From JASGDC01 sp047605865 (GTDB lineage Bacteria; Actinomycetota; Actinomycetes; Actinomycetales; Micrococcaceae), in assembly GCA_047605865.1 (NCBI GenBank), contig JASGFC010000008.1:1-57885 (forward strand): 57,885 nucleotides of DNA, given 5' to 3'. Position numbers and translations under genes: made by a program. Positions within the stretch are counted from its first letter, which is position 1. Each line of letters starts with the position of its first letter. Shown here piece by piece: positions 14,886 through 23,725 of this stretch. The notes below the pieces were generated by a model. The model was not told where the DNA came from, searched no databases, and was given only the letters and a program-made list of their open reading frames with translations.

Positions 14886-16172
14886 ATGAGTGCTATTGCT
14901 AATGCCGAAGAGGCTACTATGCAAAAAATACCTACAAGCTTTAAAAGTAGGTGGTTAGCATTCTTTGCAGTCGCAGGTCCTGGTATTGCAGTAATGCTTG
15001 CAGATACTGATGCTGGAAGTTTAATAACAGCTGCACAAAGTGGTGCGCAATGGGGCTATACCCTGCTTTCGGCACAGATTATTTTGATTCCTATTGTTTT
15101 TATTGCACAAGAATTAACAGTACGTTTAGGGCTTGTAACTGGTAAAGGTCATGGAGAACTTATTAAAGACACTTTTGGTAAAGGCTGGGCTTGGTTTTCA
15201 GTCAGTACTCTGGCCTTAGCTTGTGCTGGGGCTATTGTTTCTCAGATGAGTGGCATTGCTGGTATTGGTGCATTATGGGGTATTCCAGATTGGCTCTCAA
15301 TGACGATGATGGCAATTTTCCTTATTGTGATGGTTTTGACGGGAAGCTATAAACGTGTTGAACGTGTAGCAATTGGTGTTGGCTTATTTGAGTTAGTTTT
15401 CTTAGTCACAATGTTCTTATCAAATCCTGATGAGCATCAAATTACTCAAGGATTAAAGAATGTACCTATACATAATTCAAGCTACCTTTTCTTGATTGCT
15501 GCAAACATTGGTGCCGTAGTTATGCCTTGGATGGTTTTCTATCAACAATCTGCAGTTGTAGATAAGGGCTTAAACGCTAATCATTTGAAAGCGTCTCGCA
15601 TTGATACTGCTATAGGTGCAGTTATTACTCAGACCATTATGATTGCCATGCTTGTAACTACAGCTGCAACATTGTGGGCTCATGGTCAAAAAGCTGTTCA
15701 GCTAGATACAGTTGAAGACATCGCTAATGCAATCACACCTTTTCTTGGCCCATTCGCAGGTAAAGTACTATTTACTATTGGTATGGTTGGTGCTGCTCTG
15801 ATTGCCGCTATTGTAGCCAGTTTAACTGCTGCGTGGGGCATTGGCGAAGTTGCCGGATATAAGCGCTCTTTAGAGCATCATCCTAGCCAAGCTCCTTGGT
15901 TTTATACAGTGTTTGCTGGTGTTGTGTTGTTTGGTATGGCACTAGTGCTCGGTGGCGCAAATATCATTACTCTTAACATTTTGGTCAATGTGATGAATGC
16001 ATTACTTTTGCCTATCGTGCTGGGCTTCTTGTATTTGCTTGCTCTTAAAGCCTTGCCTGAAGAATACAAACTTAAAGGTTGGTATGCCTGGTTTGTAGGA
16101 ATAGTCTTAGCTATTACTGCTTGCTTCGGTGTCTATAGTGCAATAGCAGGCTTGTTCGGTATTGGTACATAA
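14886..16172 (+). CDS. Divergent Nramp-family transporter (NRMT-like, possible Mg2+ transporter)
   Basis: The 428-residue, roughly eleven-TM protein is an Nramp homologue in which both metal-site motifs differ from the canonical family. TM1 reads AD-T-D42-A-G-S45 instead of DPGN, and TM6 reads VVMPWMVFYQQSA (near residue 213) instead of MPH. Loss of the Asn and changes at the soft-ligand position are known in the NRMT subgroup, for which Mg2+ transport has been shown. By analogy this protein may carry Mg2+ or another hard cation. It has a good AGGAG ribosome site and a sigma-70-like promoter. A perfect parS follows 16 bases after the stop. Confidence 0.78.
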   Translation: MSAIANAEEATMQKIPTSFKSRWLAFFAVAGPGIAVMLADTDAGSLITAAQSGAQWGYTLLSAQIILIPIVFIAQELTVRLGLVTGKGHGELIKDTFGKGWAWFSVSTLALACAGAIVSQMSGIAGIGALWGIPDWLSMTMMAIFLIVMVLTGSYKRVERVAIGVGLFELVFLVTMFLSNPDEHQITQGLKNVPIHNSSYLFLIAANIGAVVMPWMVFYQQSAVVDKGLNANHLKASRIDTAIGAVITQTIMIAMLVTTAATLWAHGQKAVQLDTVEDIANAITPFLGPFAGKVLFTIGMVGAALIAAIVASLTAAWGIGEVAGYKRSLEHHPSQAPWFYTVFAGVVLFGMALVLGGANIITLNILVNVMNALLLPIVLGFLYLLALKALPEEYKLKGWYAWFVGIVLAITACFGVYSAIAGLFGIGT

Positions 16173-16188
16173 TTAGGTATATCCATAG

Positions 16189-16204
16189 TGTTTCACGTGA
16201 AACA
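16189..16204. other. parS centromere site (ParB binding), perfect
   Basis: TGTTTCACGTGAAACA matches the parS consensus at all 16 bases. It lies between the second Nramp gene and tRNA-Thr. Confidence 0.95.
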
Positions 16205-16256
16205 CTAGATGGAAGATCAACCTTTGTTGAATGGTACAATATTTAAGTCGCATTTC

Positions 16257-16328
<72 letters not shown>

Positions 16329-16408
16329 CTTTTCATCCCCTAAAATACTTGCTTCCTATCTTGCTTTAGGCGTGAATTGTGTTGAGTAACAGCCATCAAT
16401 ACACGATT

Positions 16409-16450
16409 AATGGTTATCTTCGGGAGAAAAAGCTCACGAAGATAACCATT
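16409..16450. other. Perfect 14-bp-stem hairpin between tRNA-Thr and the copper operon
   Basis: AATGGTTATCTTCG at 16409-16422 and CGAAGATAACCATT at 16437-16450 are exact inverse complements around a 14-base A-rich loop. There is no T run on either side, so a simple terminator is not supported. The surrounding 270 bases hold no credible gene. Confidence 0.7.
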
Positions 16451-16546
16451 TCTCATGAAGTGAGGATACGCTGGAGTTAAAAACGTAGGGGTTAATGTGA
16501 AGCGAGCACGAGGGGTCGAAGTGAACAACTCACAAAAGCACTTTAC

Positions 16547-16563
16547 ATACCCTATAGGGGTAT
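16547..16563. promoter_or_regulatory. CsoR operator in the copZ-copA-csoR promoter
   Basis: ATACCCTATAGGGGTAT is a near-perfect palindrome of the CsoR type (TACCC...GGGGTA) seen before copper-efflux operons. It sits between a TTTACA -35-like box (16542-16547) and TATGGT (16566-16571), so repressor binding would block RNA polymerase. csoR is the third gene of the operon. Confidence 0.85.
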
Positions 16564-16598
16564 GATATGGTTGTCTTAACGATATGGAAGGGATAAAA

Positions 16599-16805
16599 AT
16601 GGAAACGTACACATACAAAATAGATGGCATGAGCTGCGAGCACTGTGTTAAGTCAATTACTGAAGAAGTAGAAAAGATTTCTGGTGCAACTGACGTCAAG
16701 GTAGACCTTGCTTCAGAAACACTTACTCTCAAAGCAGATCATGACCCTGCACAAGAAGTTGATGAAGCTGTCGATGAGGCTGGCGCATACTCTGTAGTTT
16801 CATAA
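16599..16805 (+). CDS. copZ: Copper chaperone CopZ (HMA domain)
   Basis: The ATG at 16599 has GGAAGGGA six bases upstream and gives a 68-residue single heavy-metal-associated domain with the metal-binding M-S-C-E-H-C motif. The next upstream ATG (16584) has no ribosome site. CopZ binds Cu(I) in the cytoplasm through the two cysteines and hands it to the P-type ATPase. It is the first gene of a CsoR-controlled operon, 57 bases before copA. Confidence 0.92.
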   Translation: METYTYKIDGMSCEHCVKSITEEVEKISGATDVKVDLASETLTLKADHDPAQEVDEAVDEAGAYSVVS

Positions 16806-16862
16806 ACTGTATCAAAACACAGAAATTAACCTACCTCACACAACACTTGAAAGGAGCTTATT

Positions 16863-19112
16863 ATGACCCACACTGTTCTTGAAATATCAGGTATGACATG
16901 TGCATCGTGCGCTGCAAAAATAGAGAAAAAGCTTAATAAGCTTGAAGGTGTTGAGGCTACGGTTAACTATGTGACAGAAAAAGCCACCATTGATGCACCA
17001 GATTCCGTTGACGTGCAAGAGTTAATTGATACCGTTGATAAAACTGGTTACTCTGCGTCGTTGCCTCCTAGCAAGGATAGTGTTAACTCTGCTTCATCTG
17101 ATGAGATTACTCGTGAAGACCTTGAACTAGATAAGCTACGTTCACGGATGTGGTTTGCTATCGTCATGACACTACCCATTATTGCTATGGCAATGATTCC
17201 AGCGCTACAGTTTAATGGTTGGCAGTGGTTGTCCCTTGGTTTAGCCTTGCCAGTTGTCTTTTATGCCGGTTGGCCTTTCCATAAAGCAGCATGGAAAAAT
17301 CTGAAAAATAAATCAACCACCATGGATACCCTAGTATCTGTTGGAACGCTTTCTGCGATGGGTTGGTCCCTGTGGGCATTGTTCTTTGGTGATGCCGGGC
17401 AGCCAGGTTTGAAACATGAATTTAGCCTGAAACTGCATCAAGGTCATGGATCCATGAATATCTACCTTGAAGCTGCTGCTGGCGTTATTACATTTATCTT
17501 AGTAGGTCGTTACTTTGAAAAGTCTTCAAAACGTATGGCTGGTACGTCACTCCAAGCTTTGCTTAACTTAAGTGCAAAGGATGTTTCAGTACTTCGTGAA
17601 AAAGATGGGCAGCAGGCAGAAGATTGTATTCCGCTTGACCAACTTAAAGTTGGTGATCAATTTGTTGTTCGTCCTGGTGAAAAGATTGCAACAGATGGCA
17701 TAGTTGTTTCTGGGCACTCTGCTATCGACCAATCAATGCTTACTGGAGAATCTGTTCCTGTAGAAGTTGGGGTTGGCTCAAAGGTCATTGGCGCAACTGT
17801 TAACTCTGGCGGGCGTCTTGTGGTGAAAGCTACCAGTGTTGGTTCAGATACACAGCTTGCTCATATTGCTGAGTTAGTTAATCAAGCACAAGAAGGTAAG
17901 TCTAAAACACAGCGTCTAGCTGATAAGATTTCAGCGTACTTCGTTCCCGGTGTTATCATCATTGCGCTTTTGACTCTCTTAGGCTGGAAGCTTACTGGCC
18001 ACGATTGGGTTATGGCATTTACAGCAGCCGTATCAGTCTTAATTATTGCTTGCCCTTGTGCATTGGGGTTAGCTACTCCAACGGCGCTTATGATGGGTAC
18101 TTCACGAGGGGCTCAGCTAGGTATCGTGGTTAAAGGGCCAGAAGCACTAGAAGCCACACAAGGTATTGATACCATTGTCTTTGATAAAACAGGTACATTG
18201 ACTACTGGTGTCATGGAAGCAGAGACGGTAGTACCGGGACCAAATATCACCGAGTCTAAAACCTTACAAATGATTGCAAGCGTGGAAAACGCTTCAGAGC
18301 ATCCTATTGCACAGGCTATTGTGCGTAAAGCTAAAGCAGAACATTATGAAATTTTAGCTGTTGAGAATTTCCAGAACATCTCAGGATTTGGTGTCCAAGG
18401 TATTGTTGATGGCCATGCCATGATTGCAGGTACTGATAAATTCTTAAATGAATGGGACATTGAGATACCCGATTCAGTTACTGCCCAAGCAACAGAGGCT
18501 AGGCATGATGGAAAAACACCTATTTTTGCTGGTGCTGATGGTAAATTCTTCGGCATGGTTGTAGTTAGTGATCAGCCTAAAGCTTCTGCGGCAAAAGCTA
18601 TTGCTCAATTAAAGCAACTAGGTTTAACACCAGTATTGCTTACTGGAGACAACCAAGCTGCTGCAGAAAATATAGCAGCACAGATGGGAATTAGTAAGGT
18701 GTATGCTGAAGTACTTCCAGCAGAAAAATTGGAAGTCATTAAAGAACTTCAACATGAAGGCAAACATGTTGCTATGGTTGGAGATGGAGTTAACGATGCT
18801 GCTGCCCTTGCCCAAGCAAACCTAGGTATTGCTATGGGTACTGGTACAGATGCAGCAATTGAAGCAGCTGATGTAACAGTACTTTCCGGTGATGTATCTA
18901 GTGTGGTTGATGCCATCAGATTGTCTAGGAAAACTTTAGGAGTAATCAGATCCAATATGTTTTGGGCTTTTGCCTATAACATAGCTGCGATTCCACTGGC
19001 AGTATTTGGTTTCTTAACTCCAATGATTGCTGGAGCTGCTATGGCATTTTCATCAATCGCCGTGGTTGCAAATTCGTTAAGGTTACATTGGTTTAAGAGT
19101 GATAGAGTATAA
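16863..19112 (+). CDS. copA: Cu(I)-exporting P1B-type ATPase CopA
   Basis: The 749-residue membrane pump has one N-terminal HMA domain with GMTCASC (Cys13 and Cys16), about eight membrane segments, the TM6 Cu(I) motif CPC near residue 395 (IACPCALGLATPTALM), the phosphorylation site DKTGTLTTG with Asp near 440, the SEHPIA (HP) motif and GDGVNDAAAL near 640. It exports Cu(I) using ATP. AAGGAG precedes the ATG. It lies between copZ and csoR, and csoR begins two bases after its stop. The conserved YN and MxxSS ligand motifs are near the C-terminus (FAYNIAAIP; MAFSSIAVV). Confidence 0.95.
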   Translation: MTHTVLEISGMTCASCAAKIEKKLNKLEGVEATVNYVTEKATIDAPDSVDVQELIDTVDKTGYSASLPPSKDSVNSASSDEITREDLELDKLRSRMWFAIVMTLPIIAMAMIPALQFNGWQWLSLGLALPVVFYAGWPFHKAAWKNLKNKSTTMDTLVSVGTLSAMGWSLWALFFGDAGQPGLKHEFSLKLHQGHGSMNIYLEAAAGVITFILVGRYFEKSSKRMAGTSLQALLNLSAKDVSVLREKDGQQAEDCIPLDQLKVGDQFVVRPGEKIATDGIVVSGHSAIDQSMLTGESVPVEVGVGSKVIGATVNSGGRLVVKATSVGSDTQLAHIAELVNQAQEGKSKTQRLADKISAYFVPGVIIIALLTLLGWKLTGHDWVMAFTAAVSVLIIACPCALGLATPTALMMGTSRGAQLGIVVKGPEALEATQGIDTIVFDKTGTLTTGVMEAETVVPGPNITESKTLQMIASVENASEHPIAQAIVRKAKAEHYEILAVENFQNISGFGVQGIVDGHAMIAGTDKFLNEWDIEIPDSVTAQATEARHDGKTPIFAGADGKFFGMVVVSDQPKASAAKAIAQLKQLGLTPVLLTGDNQAAAENIAAQMGISKVYAEVLPAEKLEVIKELQHEGKHVAMVGDGVNDAAALAQANLGIAMGTGTDAAIEAADVTVLSGDVSSVVDAIRLSRKTLGVIRSNMFWAFAYNIAAIPLAVFGFLTPMIAGAAMAFSSIAVVANSLRLHWFKSDRV

Positions 19113-19114
19113 CA

Positions 19115-19393
19115 ATGAATTTTAGAGAAGATAATCAAGAAAAAAAAGCAATTATTACCCAACTTAAAAGGATTGAAGGTCAAATCAGAGGTATCCAAAA
19201 GCTTGTTGCAGAAGATACTTATTGTCTTGATGTAATGAATCAAATAGATGCGGCAAAAAGTTCATTGAATACTGTCAACAAAAGACTCGTCAATGATCAC
19301 TTAAATTCTTGCGTCTTGGATGCAGCAGGTTCTGGAGACTTTAAGAATAAGATTGAAGAGATCCAAGAAATTGTTAACCGTATCAGCAAATAG
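19115..19393 (+). CDS. csoR: Copper-sensing repressor CsoR
   Basis: The 92-residue all-helical protein of the CsoR/RcnR family has the Cu(I) ligand triad Cys37 (TYCLDVMNQ), His62 and Cys66 (NDHLNSC), matching the C-H-C pattern of copper sensors. Without copper it should bind the operator at 16547-16563 and repress copZ-copA-csoR; Cu(I) binding releases it. It follows copA by two bases. The gap to murB is 21 bases and contains murB's own promoter. Confidence 0.94.
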   Translation: MNFREDNQEKKAIITQLKRIEGQIRGIQKLVAEDTYCLDVMNQIDAAKSSLNTVNKRLVNDHLNSCVLDAAGSGDFKNKIEEIQEIVNRISK

Positions 19394-19401
19394 AGACCAC
19401 A

Positions 19402-19407
19402 TATAAT
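19402..19407 (+). promoter_or_regulatory. -10 box of leaderless murB promoter
   Basis: A perfect TATAAT lies in the 21-base gap after csoR and ends seven bases before the murB ATG at 19415. Confidence 0.65.
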
Positions 19408-19414
19408 AAAGACT

Positions 19415-20503
19415 ATGACTACACTTGCAGAACTTACCACACTTGGTGTGGGCGGCCCGATTAAAAACTTTGTCGCAGCAACCAGCCCAGAAGAAATCAT
19501 TGCTGCTGTTTCTCAAGCAGATGAACAAGGCGAAGATATCCTCATTGTTGGTGGAGGTTCAAATATTCTAGCAGCGGACACTCCTTTTGATGGAACTGTT
19601 GTTCACATTGCTAATCAAGGCTATGCCATTGAAGGTGGTGCAGCATGTGAAATACCAAGTGCAAACAGCACACAGCCTGTTGAGGCAAAAACTGCTGCCT
19701 GTGGTGGTTATACCGTTACAGCACAGGCAGGACAAAACTGGGATGAATTCGTTGCTGCCATGGTCAAAGAACAATTCGTTGGGCTAGAAGCATTATCAGG
19801 AATTCCTGGAACAGTAGGTGCTACTCCTATTCAAAATGTTGGAGCTTATGGGGCAGACGTTTCACAAACCATTGCACGAGTCTACACCTGGGACAGGCAA
19901 GAAAAAAAGAAAGTTAGTTTCTCTAATGAAGCCATGAAATTTTCCTACCGAGATTCTATTTTTAAACAAAGCATGATGGGTTCAAGCCCACGATACATCG
20001 TGCTATCTGTCGATTTTCAACTTGAAGTTGGAGATTTGAGTGCTCCAGTGAAATATCCTGAATTAGCTCGCAGCCTTGGTGTTGAGGTTGGTAATCGTGC
20101 TGCTGTGGATCAGGTAAGAGAACAAGTACTGAAGCTTCGTGCTAGTAAAGGTATGGTTTTAAACCCTGAGGATAGAGATACTTTTAGCACGGGGTCTTTT
20201 TTCACTAACCCTATTGTTCCTGAAGATTTTAAGCTTCCAGCAGATGCTCCACAGTACCCTGTAGGAGATGGTTATAAGAAACTGAGTGCTGCCTGGCTTA
20301 TTAGTCACTCTGGATTTGAAAAAGGCCACGGGCTTCCTGGTCCAGCATCACTTTCTACAAAACATTCTTTAGCTATTACAAATCGTGGTTCAGCCACGGC
20401 ACAAGATATCGTGAATATCGCTGAAGAAGTTCAAAAAGGCGTGCAGAAAAAGTTTGGAATCAAACTTGAAGCCGAACCTATTTTAATTAACTGCTCGTTG
20501 TAG
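19415..20503 (+). CDS. murB: UDP-N-acetylenolpyruvoylglucosamine reductase
   Basis: MurB reduces UDP-GlcNAc-enolpyruvate to UDP-MurNAc with NADPH and FAD, the second committed step of peptidoglycan synthesis, in the cytoplasm. The 362-residue protein has the N-terminal TTLGVGGP, the FAD-binding IVGGGSNIL, GIPGTVGATPIQNVGAYG, YRDSIFK, TGSFFTNPI with the catalytic Ser, and a C-terminal Glu region. Residues of about 75-100 form an Ala/Thr-rich insertion. The leaderless promoter lies after csoR. The 3' end overlaps the convergent nth gene by 17 bases. Confidence 0.94.
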   Translation: MTTLAELTTLGVGGPIKNFVAATSPEEIIAAVSQADEQGEDILIVGGGSNILAADTPFDGTVVHIANQGYAIEGGAACEIPSANSTQPVEAKTAACGGYTVTAQAGQNWDEFVAAMVKEQFVGLEALSGIPGTVGATPIQNVGAYGADVSQTIARVYTWDRQEKKKVSFSNEAMKFSYRDSIFKQSMMGSSPRYIVLSVDFQLEVGDLSAPVKYPELARSLGVEVGNRAAVDQVREQVLKLRASKGMVLNPEDRDTFSTGSFFTNPIVPEDFKLPADAPQYPVGDGYKKLSAAWLISHSGFEKGHGLPGPASLSTKHSLAITNRGSATAQDIVNIAEEVQKGVQKKFGIKLEAEPILINCSL

Positions 20504-21200
20504 TAGTTTGTGGTGCTAATTCATATTTGAGAAGCTTTGCAGCTTTGATTGGATTTGTTTCACCTTCACCATAACTTGGGCACAATTGTGCAATAGGACA
20601 AGCTCCGCATGCTGGTTTTCGTGCATGGCAGATTCTACGACCTTGGAAAATCAGCAAATGAGAAAGCATAGTCCATTGTTTTTGAGGGAATAATTCTGCT
20701 ACGTCTTTTTCTATTATTAAAGGATCTTTAGAGTTTGTGAATTCAAGTCTGCGAGACAATCGTGCAAAATGGGTGTCAACGGTAAGTCCAGCTTTACCAA
20801 AAGCATTTCCTAGAACAACGTTTGCGGTTTTTCGGCCTACACCAGGAAGAGTGGTCAGTTCGTCAATGGTTTGTGGTACTTCACCGTTGAAATCGGTGCA
20901 AAGTTTCTGTGCCAAAGCAATGATGTTTTTAGATTTTACCTTGTAGAACCCAGTGGAGCGGATAATGTTACTGACCTCTTCTTGCGAAGCAGAAGCAAGT
21001 GCTTCCGGTGTTGGGTAACGTCTAAAAAGTTCAGGAGTCACCATATTGACACGCACATCAGTAGTTTGCGCTGAAAGCACAGTAGCCACCAACAATTCAA
21101 AGGGATTTGAAAAGTCTAACTCAGCGTGAGCATAAGGGAACTTCTTTTCTAGAGCACGATAAATCTTTCGTGCTCTACGAACTAAGGCAAGATCTGCCAC
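20487..21200 (-). CDS. nth: Endonuclease III (DNA glycosylase/AP lyase)
   Basis: Nth removes oxidised pyrimidines and nicks abasic sites in base-excision repair. The 237-residue protein has the helix-hairpin-helix LPGVGRKTANVVL with the catalytic Lys, VDTHFARLSRRL with the catalytic Asp, and a C-terminal [4Fe-4S] loop with C-x6-C-x2-C-x5-C (ICHARKPACGACPIAQLC). It lies five bases after the upstream membrane-protein gene and is probably cotranscribed with it. nth next to crp and marP is the order known from mycobacteria. Confidence 0.95.
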   Translation of the reverse strand: MADLALVRRARKIYRALEKKFPYAHAELDFSNPFELLVATVLSAQTTDVRVNMVTPELFRRYPTPEALASASQEEVSNIIRSTGFYKVKSKNIIALAQKLCTDFNGEVPQTIDELTTLPGVGRKTANVVLGNAFGKAGLTVDTHFARLSRRLEFTNSKDPLIIEKDVAELFPQKQWTMLSHLLIFQGRRICHARKPACGACPIAQLCPSYGEGETNPIKAAKLLKYELAPQTTTTSS

Positions 21201-21205
21201 AAGCT

Positions 21206-22303
21206 TTAAGCGCGTTGAATGTCGTTGATGTTGTGGAGTGTACCAGTATCACCAGTATCCCCTGCTTGTGCCAAGAACGAATTTCCATGATCTTCTAGAG
21301 CAAGGTGCCATTCGCCTGGAATAAGTAGTGCAGTCTTGCCAGTATTCTCATCTACAATTTGACGTGTTTCTGGAACCGCAAACCAGAATGGCTGCTGAGC
21401 GTTTTCAGCGTTGTGGTTTTGGGTAGCTGTCTGTTGTGTAGCCTGTGTAGTTTGAACTGTTTGCTGTTGGGCCTGTTGCTGCTGGTGTACTGTAGTGGCC
21501 TGTTGCTGATGGTGCACTCTAGTAGCCTGTTGTTGGTCTTGACCGAGCAGCTGTGATGCTGTGCGTGCCTGATATGCATGTGGAGTAGCTGTTTCTTGTT
21601 GTTGAGCACGTTGTTGATGTGATGCAATTGCTGCGGTACCAGCTACTGAAGCTCCTAGACCTGCTGCTGCAGCTTTTCCACGGTGTTGGTGAGTAACTGT
21701 TTGAGGGTTACTTGATGTGGTAGTTTGTGTAGTTGTTGTGGTAACTGCTTTCGCTGTTGATGCAGAGCTACGAGCAACTGGGTGAGCATCAAGTTCATGA
21801 CGTCCAGCAAAATCAGTAGCGAAGAATGGAATCTTTGGTGCAAAAGTAGTAGCTAAAAGGAAGAGTAGTGAAAGACCCATTGCAATGTATAAAGCAGTAG
21901 TTGTTTGAAAGCTCATAACTTCGCTACCATCAGCGATTGAAGTAATGCGTGACCAAGCGAAAAGTGTGAAAGGTAAAGTTGCATAGAAAAGTAGAGTGAC
22001 TACTCCTGCAATTGAAGCTAGTTGGTCAGTTGAGAATGATCCTAAACGAAGTTCAGAATGAGCGAAGCGACGATACAGTAGCAGAAAAGTAGCGAAGACA
22101 GCTAAAAGTACTCCAGGGATAAAAATCATTGGCCCTGATTGCCACATAGTTAATGGACCTTGGAGATTAGAGATGCGCATTTTATACATCGGATAAAACG
22201 ATGTGATAAGTAATCCGATTGTTGTTAACAGGACAACAATGTCCCTAAGAGTTAAAGGACCTATCAGCGCTTTTGGTTTTTTTGTTTGCAATTTCAAACT
22301 CAT
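21206..22303 (-). CDS. Four-TM membrane protein with Gln/Thr/His-rich linker and conserved C-terminal domain
   Basis: The ATG at 22303, nine bases after GAAAGG, gives 365 residues; a TTG 18 bases upstream has no ribosome site. Four hydrophobic segments fill residues 20-165. Residues 180-300 are low-complexity and rich in Gln, Thr, His and Ala. The last 60 residues (PFWFAVPETRQIVD, then LIPGEWHLALEDHG) match a C-terminal domain common in corynebacterial and mycobacterial membrane proteins, as I recall it. Function is unknown. It lies between marP and nth on the same strand. Its linker is unusually polar for a membrane protein. Confidence 0.75.
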   Translation of the reverse strand: MSLKLQTKKPKALIGPLTLRDIVVLLTTIGLLITSFYPMYKMRISNLQGPLTMWQSGPMIFIPGVLLAVFATFLLLYRRFAHSELRLGSFSTDQLASIAGVVTLLFYATLPFTLFAWSRITSIADGSEVMSFQTTTALYIAMGLSLLFLLATTFAPKIPFFATDFAGRHELDAHPVARSSASTAKAVTTTTTQTTTSSNPQTVTHQHRGKAAAAGLGASVAGTAAIASHQQRAQQQETATPHAYQARTASQLLGQDQQQATRVHHQQQATTVHQQQQAQQQTVQTTQATQQTATQNHNAENAQQPFWFAVPETRQIVDENTGKTALLIPGEWHLALEDHGNSFLAQAGDTGDTGTLHNINDIQRA

Positions 22304-22388
22304 TGAATGTGTGCCTTTCAAGTATAGCTTCTATAACATGATATTAAGTTATCTGAATATTCAATTGATTTTCTAACACGCAATCACA

Positions 22389-23585
22389 TCAATTTTTAAG
22401 GCAAGCTCCTGTTGGGACTGCATTTTGAGATTTTGTCTGCTGAAGTACGTCTTGTAGTTCTTGAATATTTAAAGCATAACCACTTTTACCATTTTGTTCT
22501 ATGCCTTGAGCAAAGACCATGCCAATGACTTTACCATCTTGGCTTAATAAAGGACCACCTGAGTTCCCTTTACGTACATCTGCTGCCAATGTGTAGACGG
22601 AGAGCACGTTAGATTTTTGTTGATAAATGTCTTTGATAATGGTTGGTCCAACTTTTTCAACACGTGCTGCTTTGCTCAGATACGAACCTGCTCCTGGATA
22701 CCCTGCAAAAATCACGTTATCCCCGCGCTTAGCTTCTTGCCCCATAGCAATGGCTGGTGCTTGTAATTCTGGTACTTTAAGAATTGCAATATCTTTATCG
22801 CTATTAAAAGCAATAACAGTTGCTTCGTATTGTTTACCATCGTCAGTTTCAATTTGTGTTGCTGTATCACCTGCAACAACGTGTGCATTTGTCATAACGA
22901 GTTGAGGTGAAATAACAAAACCACTTCCGGATTTATTTTGCTGGCATGATGTAGCTTCAGACACGATTTTCACGATAGATTGTTTTTCTTGATTGATGGA
23001 ATTAGTTGTGCTTGGACCCTGAGGAGTACTTTCGTCAATGGGTGGGTATAGTGTTTGTGCTAGATCTGATACTGGTTTACGGAAAGTATCTTCTGTTAAA
23101 GTGCTTAGTTGTTTTCTAGTTTCTGCTGGAACGAATTTTTGTGAAAGAGCAAAAGAGCTTGATGTGTTAAGAATATTATTAACTGTAGCGATGTTCTTTG
23201 AAGCAATGAGTGTAGAGAGCACACTGAAAAGCAGCACTACAACTGTCCCGTTTACTAAACAGCCGGTAACTTTATCAATTTTATGTAGCTTTTGTGCTTT
23301 AATCCTTTTTTTGATGTAATTACCAAGGAATGTAGTCACAGCTTGAGTTAGCAGAATCATAAAAATTATATCGATGACTACAACAAGAAAGCGGTATTGT
23401 CTTAAATCAAAAGTTTCATCTACCACTTTCATCATGGCTGGAACGCAAAGAGCTGCTAGAAAAACTCCAGCTATAGCGCCAAGAAGGTTAAAAGTACTGA
23501 CAATGAGACCTTGACGATATCCAACAATCAACTGCGCACAGAAGATAAAGAGTACGGCAAAATCAAGTCCGTGAGTTAATTCCAT
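22389..23585 (-). CDS. marP: MarP-type membrane-anchored serine protease
   Basis: The 398-residue protein starts with a CvpA-like region of four membrane segments (about 1-135) and continues with an extracytoplasmic chymotrypsin-like protease domain. The triad is visible: His in TNAHVVAGD near 233, Asp in SDKDIAILKV near 264, and Ser in RKGNSGGPL near 342. In M. tuberculosis MarP (Rv3671c) cleaves the peptidoglycan hydrolase RipA and is needed for acid resistance; the position here beside nth and crp supports orthology. The CoA-hydrolase and thioredoxin-like genes that separate marP and nth in mycobacteria are absent. Confidence 0.9.
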   Translation of the reverse strand: MELTHGLDFAVLFIFCAQLIVGYRQGLIVSTFNLLGAIAGVFLAALCVPAMMKVVDETFDLRQYRFLVVVIDIIFMILLTQAVTTFLGNYIKKRIKAQKLHKIDKVTGCLVNGTVVVLLFSVLSTLIASKNIATVNNILNTSSSFALSQKFVPAETRKQLSTLTEDTFRKPVSDLAQTLYPPIDESTPQGPSTTNSINQEKQSIVKIVSEATSCQQNKSGSGFVISPQLVMTNAHVVAGDTATQIETDDGKQYEATVIAFNSDKDIAILKVPELQAPAIAMGQEAKRGDNVIFAGYPGAGSYLSKAARVEKVGPTIIKDIYQQKSNVLSVYTLAADVRKGNSGGPLLSQDGKVIGMVFAQGIEQNGKSGYALNIQELQDVLQQTKSQNAVPTGACLKN

Positions 23586-23663
23586 TACTTCTTATTTTAA
23601 TCCACGATGAATTCTATGTTATAGAAGCAAATACGTAGTACGGATTACATTACAATTATAAAA

Positions 23664-23679
23664 ATTGAGCTGTATCACA
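23664..23679. promoter_or_regulatory. Candidate Crp/GlxR site upstream of its own gene
   Basis: ATTGAGCTGTATCACA fits the TGTGA-N6-TCACA consensus at 8 of 10 informative positions, with a perfect right half. It lies about 50 bases before the crp start. Autoregulation is inferred only. Confidence 0.4.
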
Positions 23680-23725
23680 TTTTGAAGTAGAGTTGGTACT
23701 GATGAACCTTATGAAAGGAAAACGA

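Noticed and set aside
16340..16732. 130-residue minus-strand reading frame across the copper promoter
   Set aside because: It overlaps the CsoR operator and copZ on the other strand, has no ribosome site and no family resemblance.
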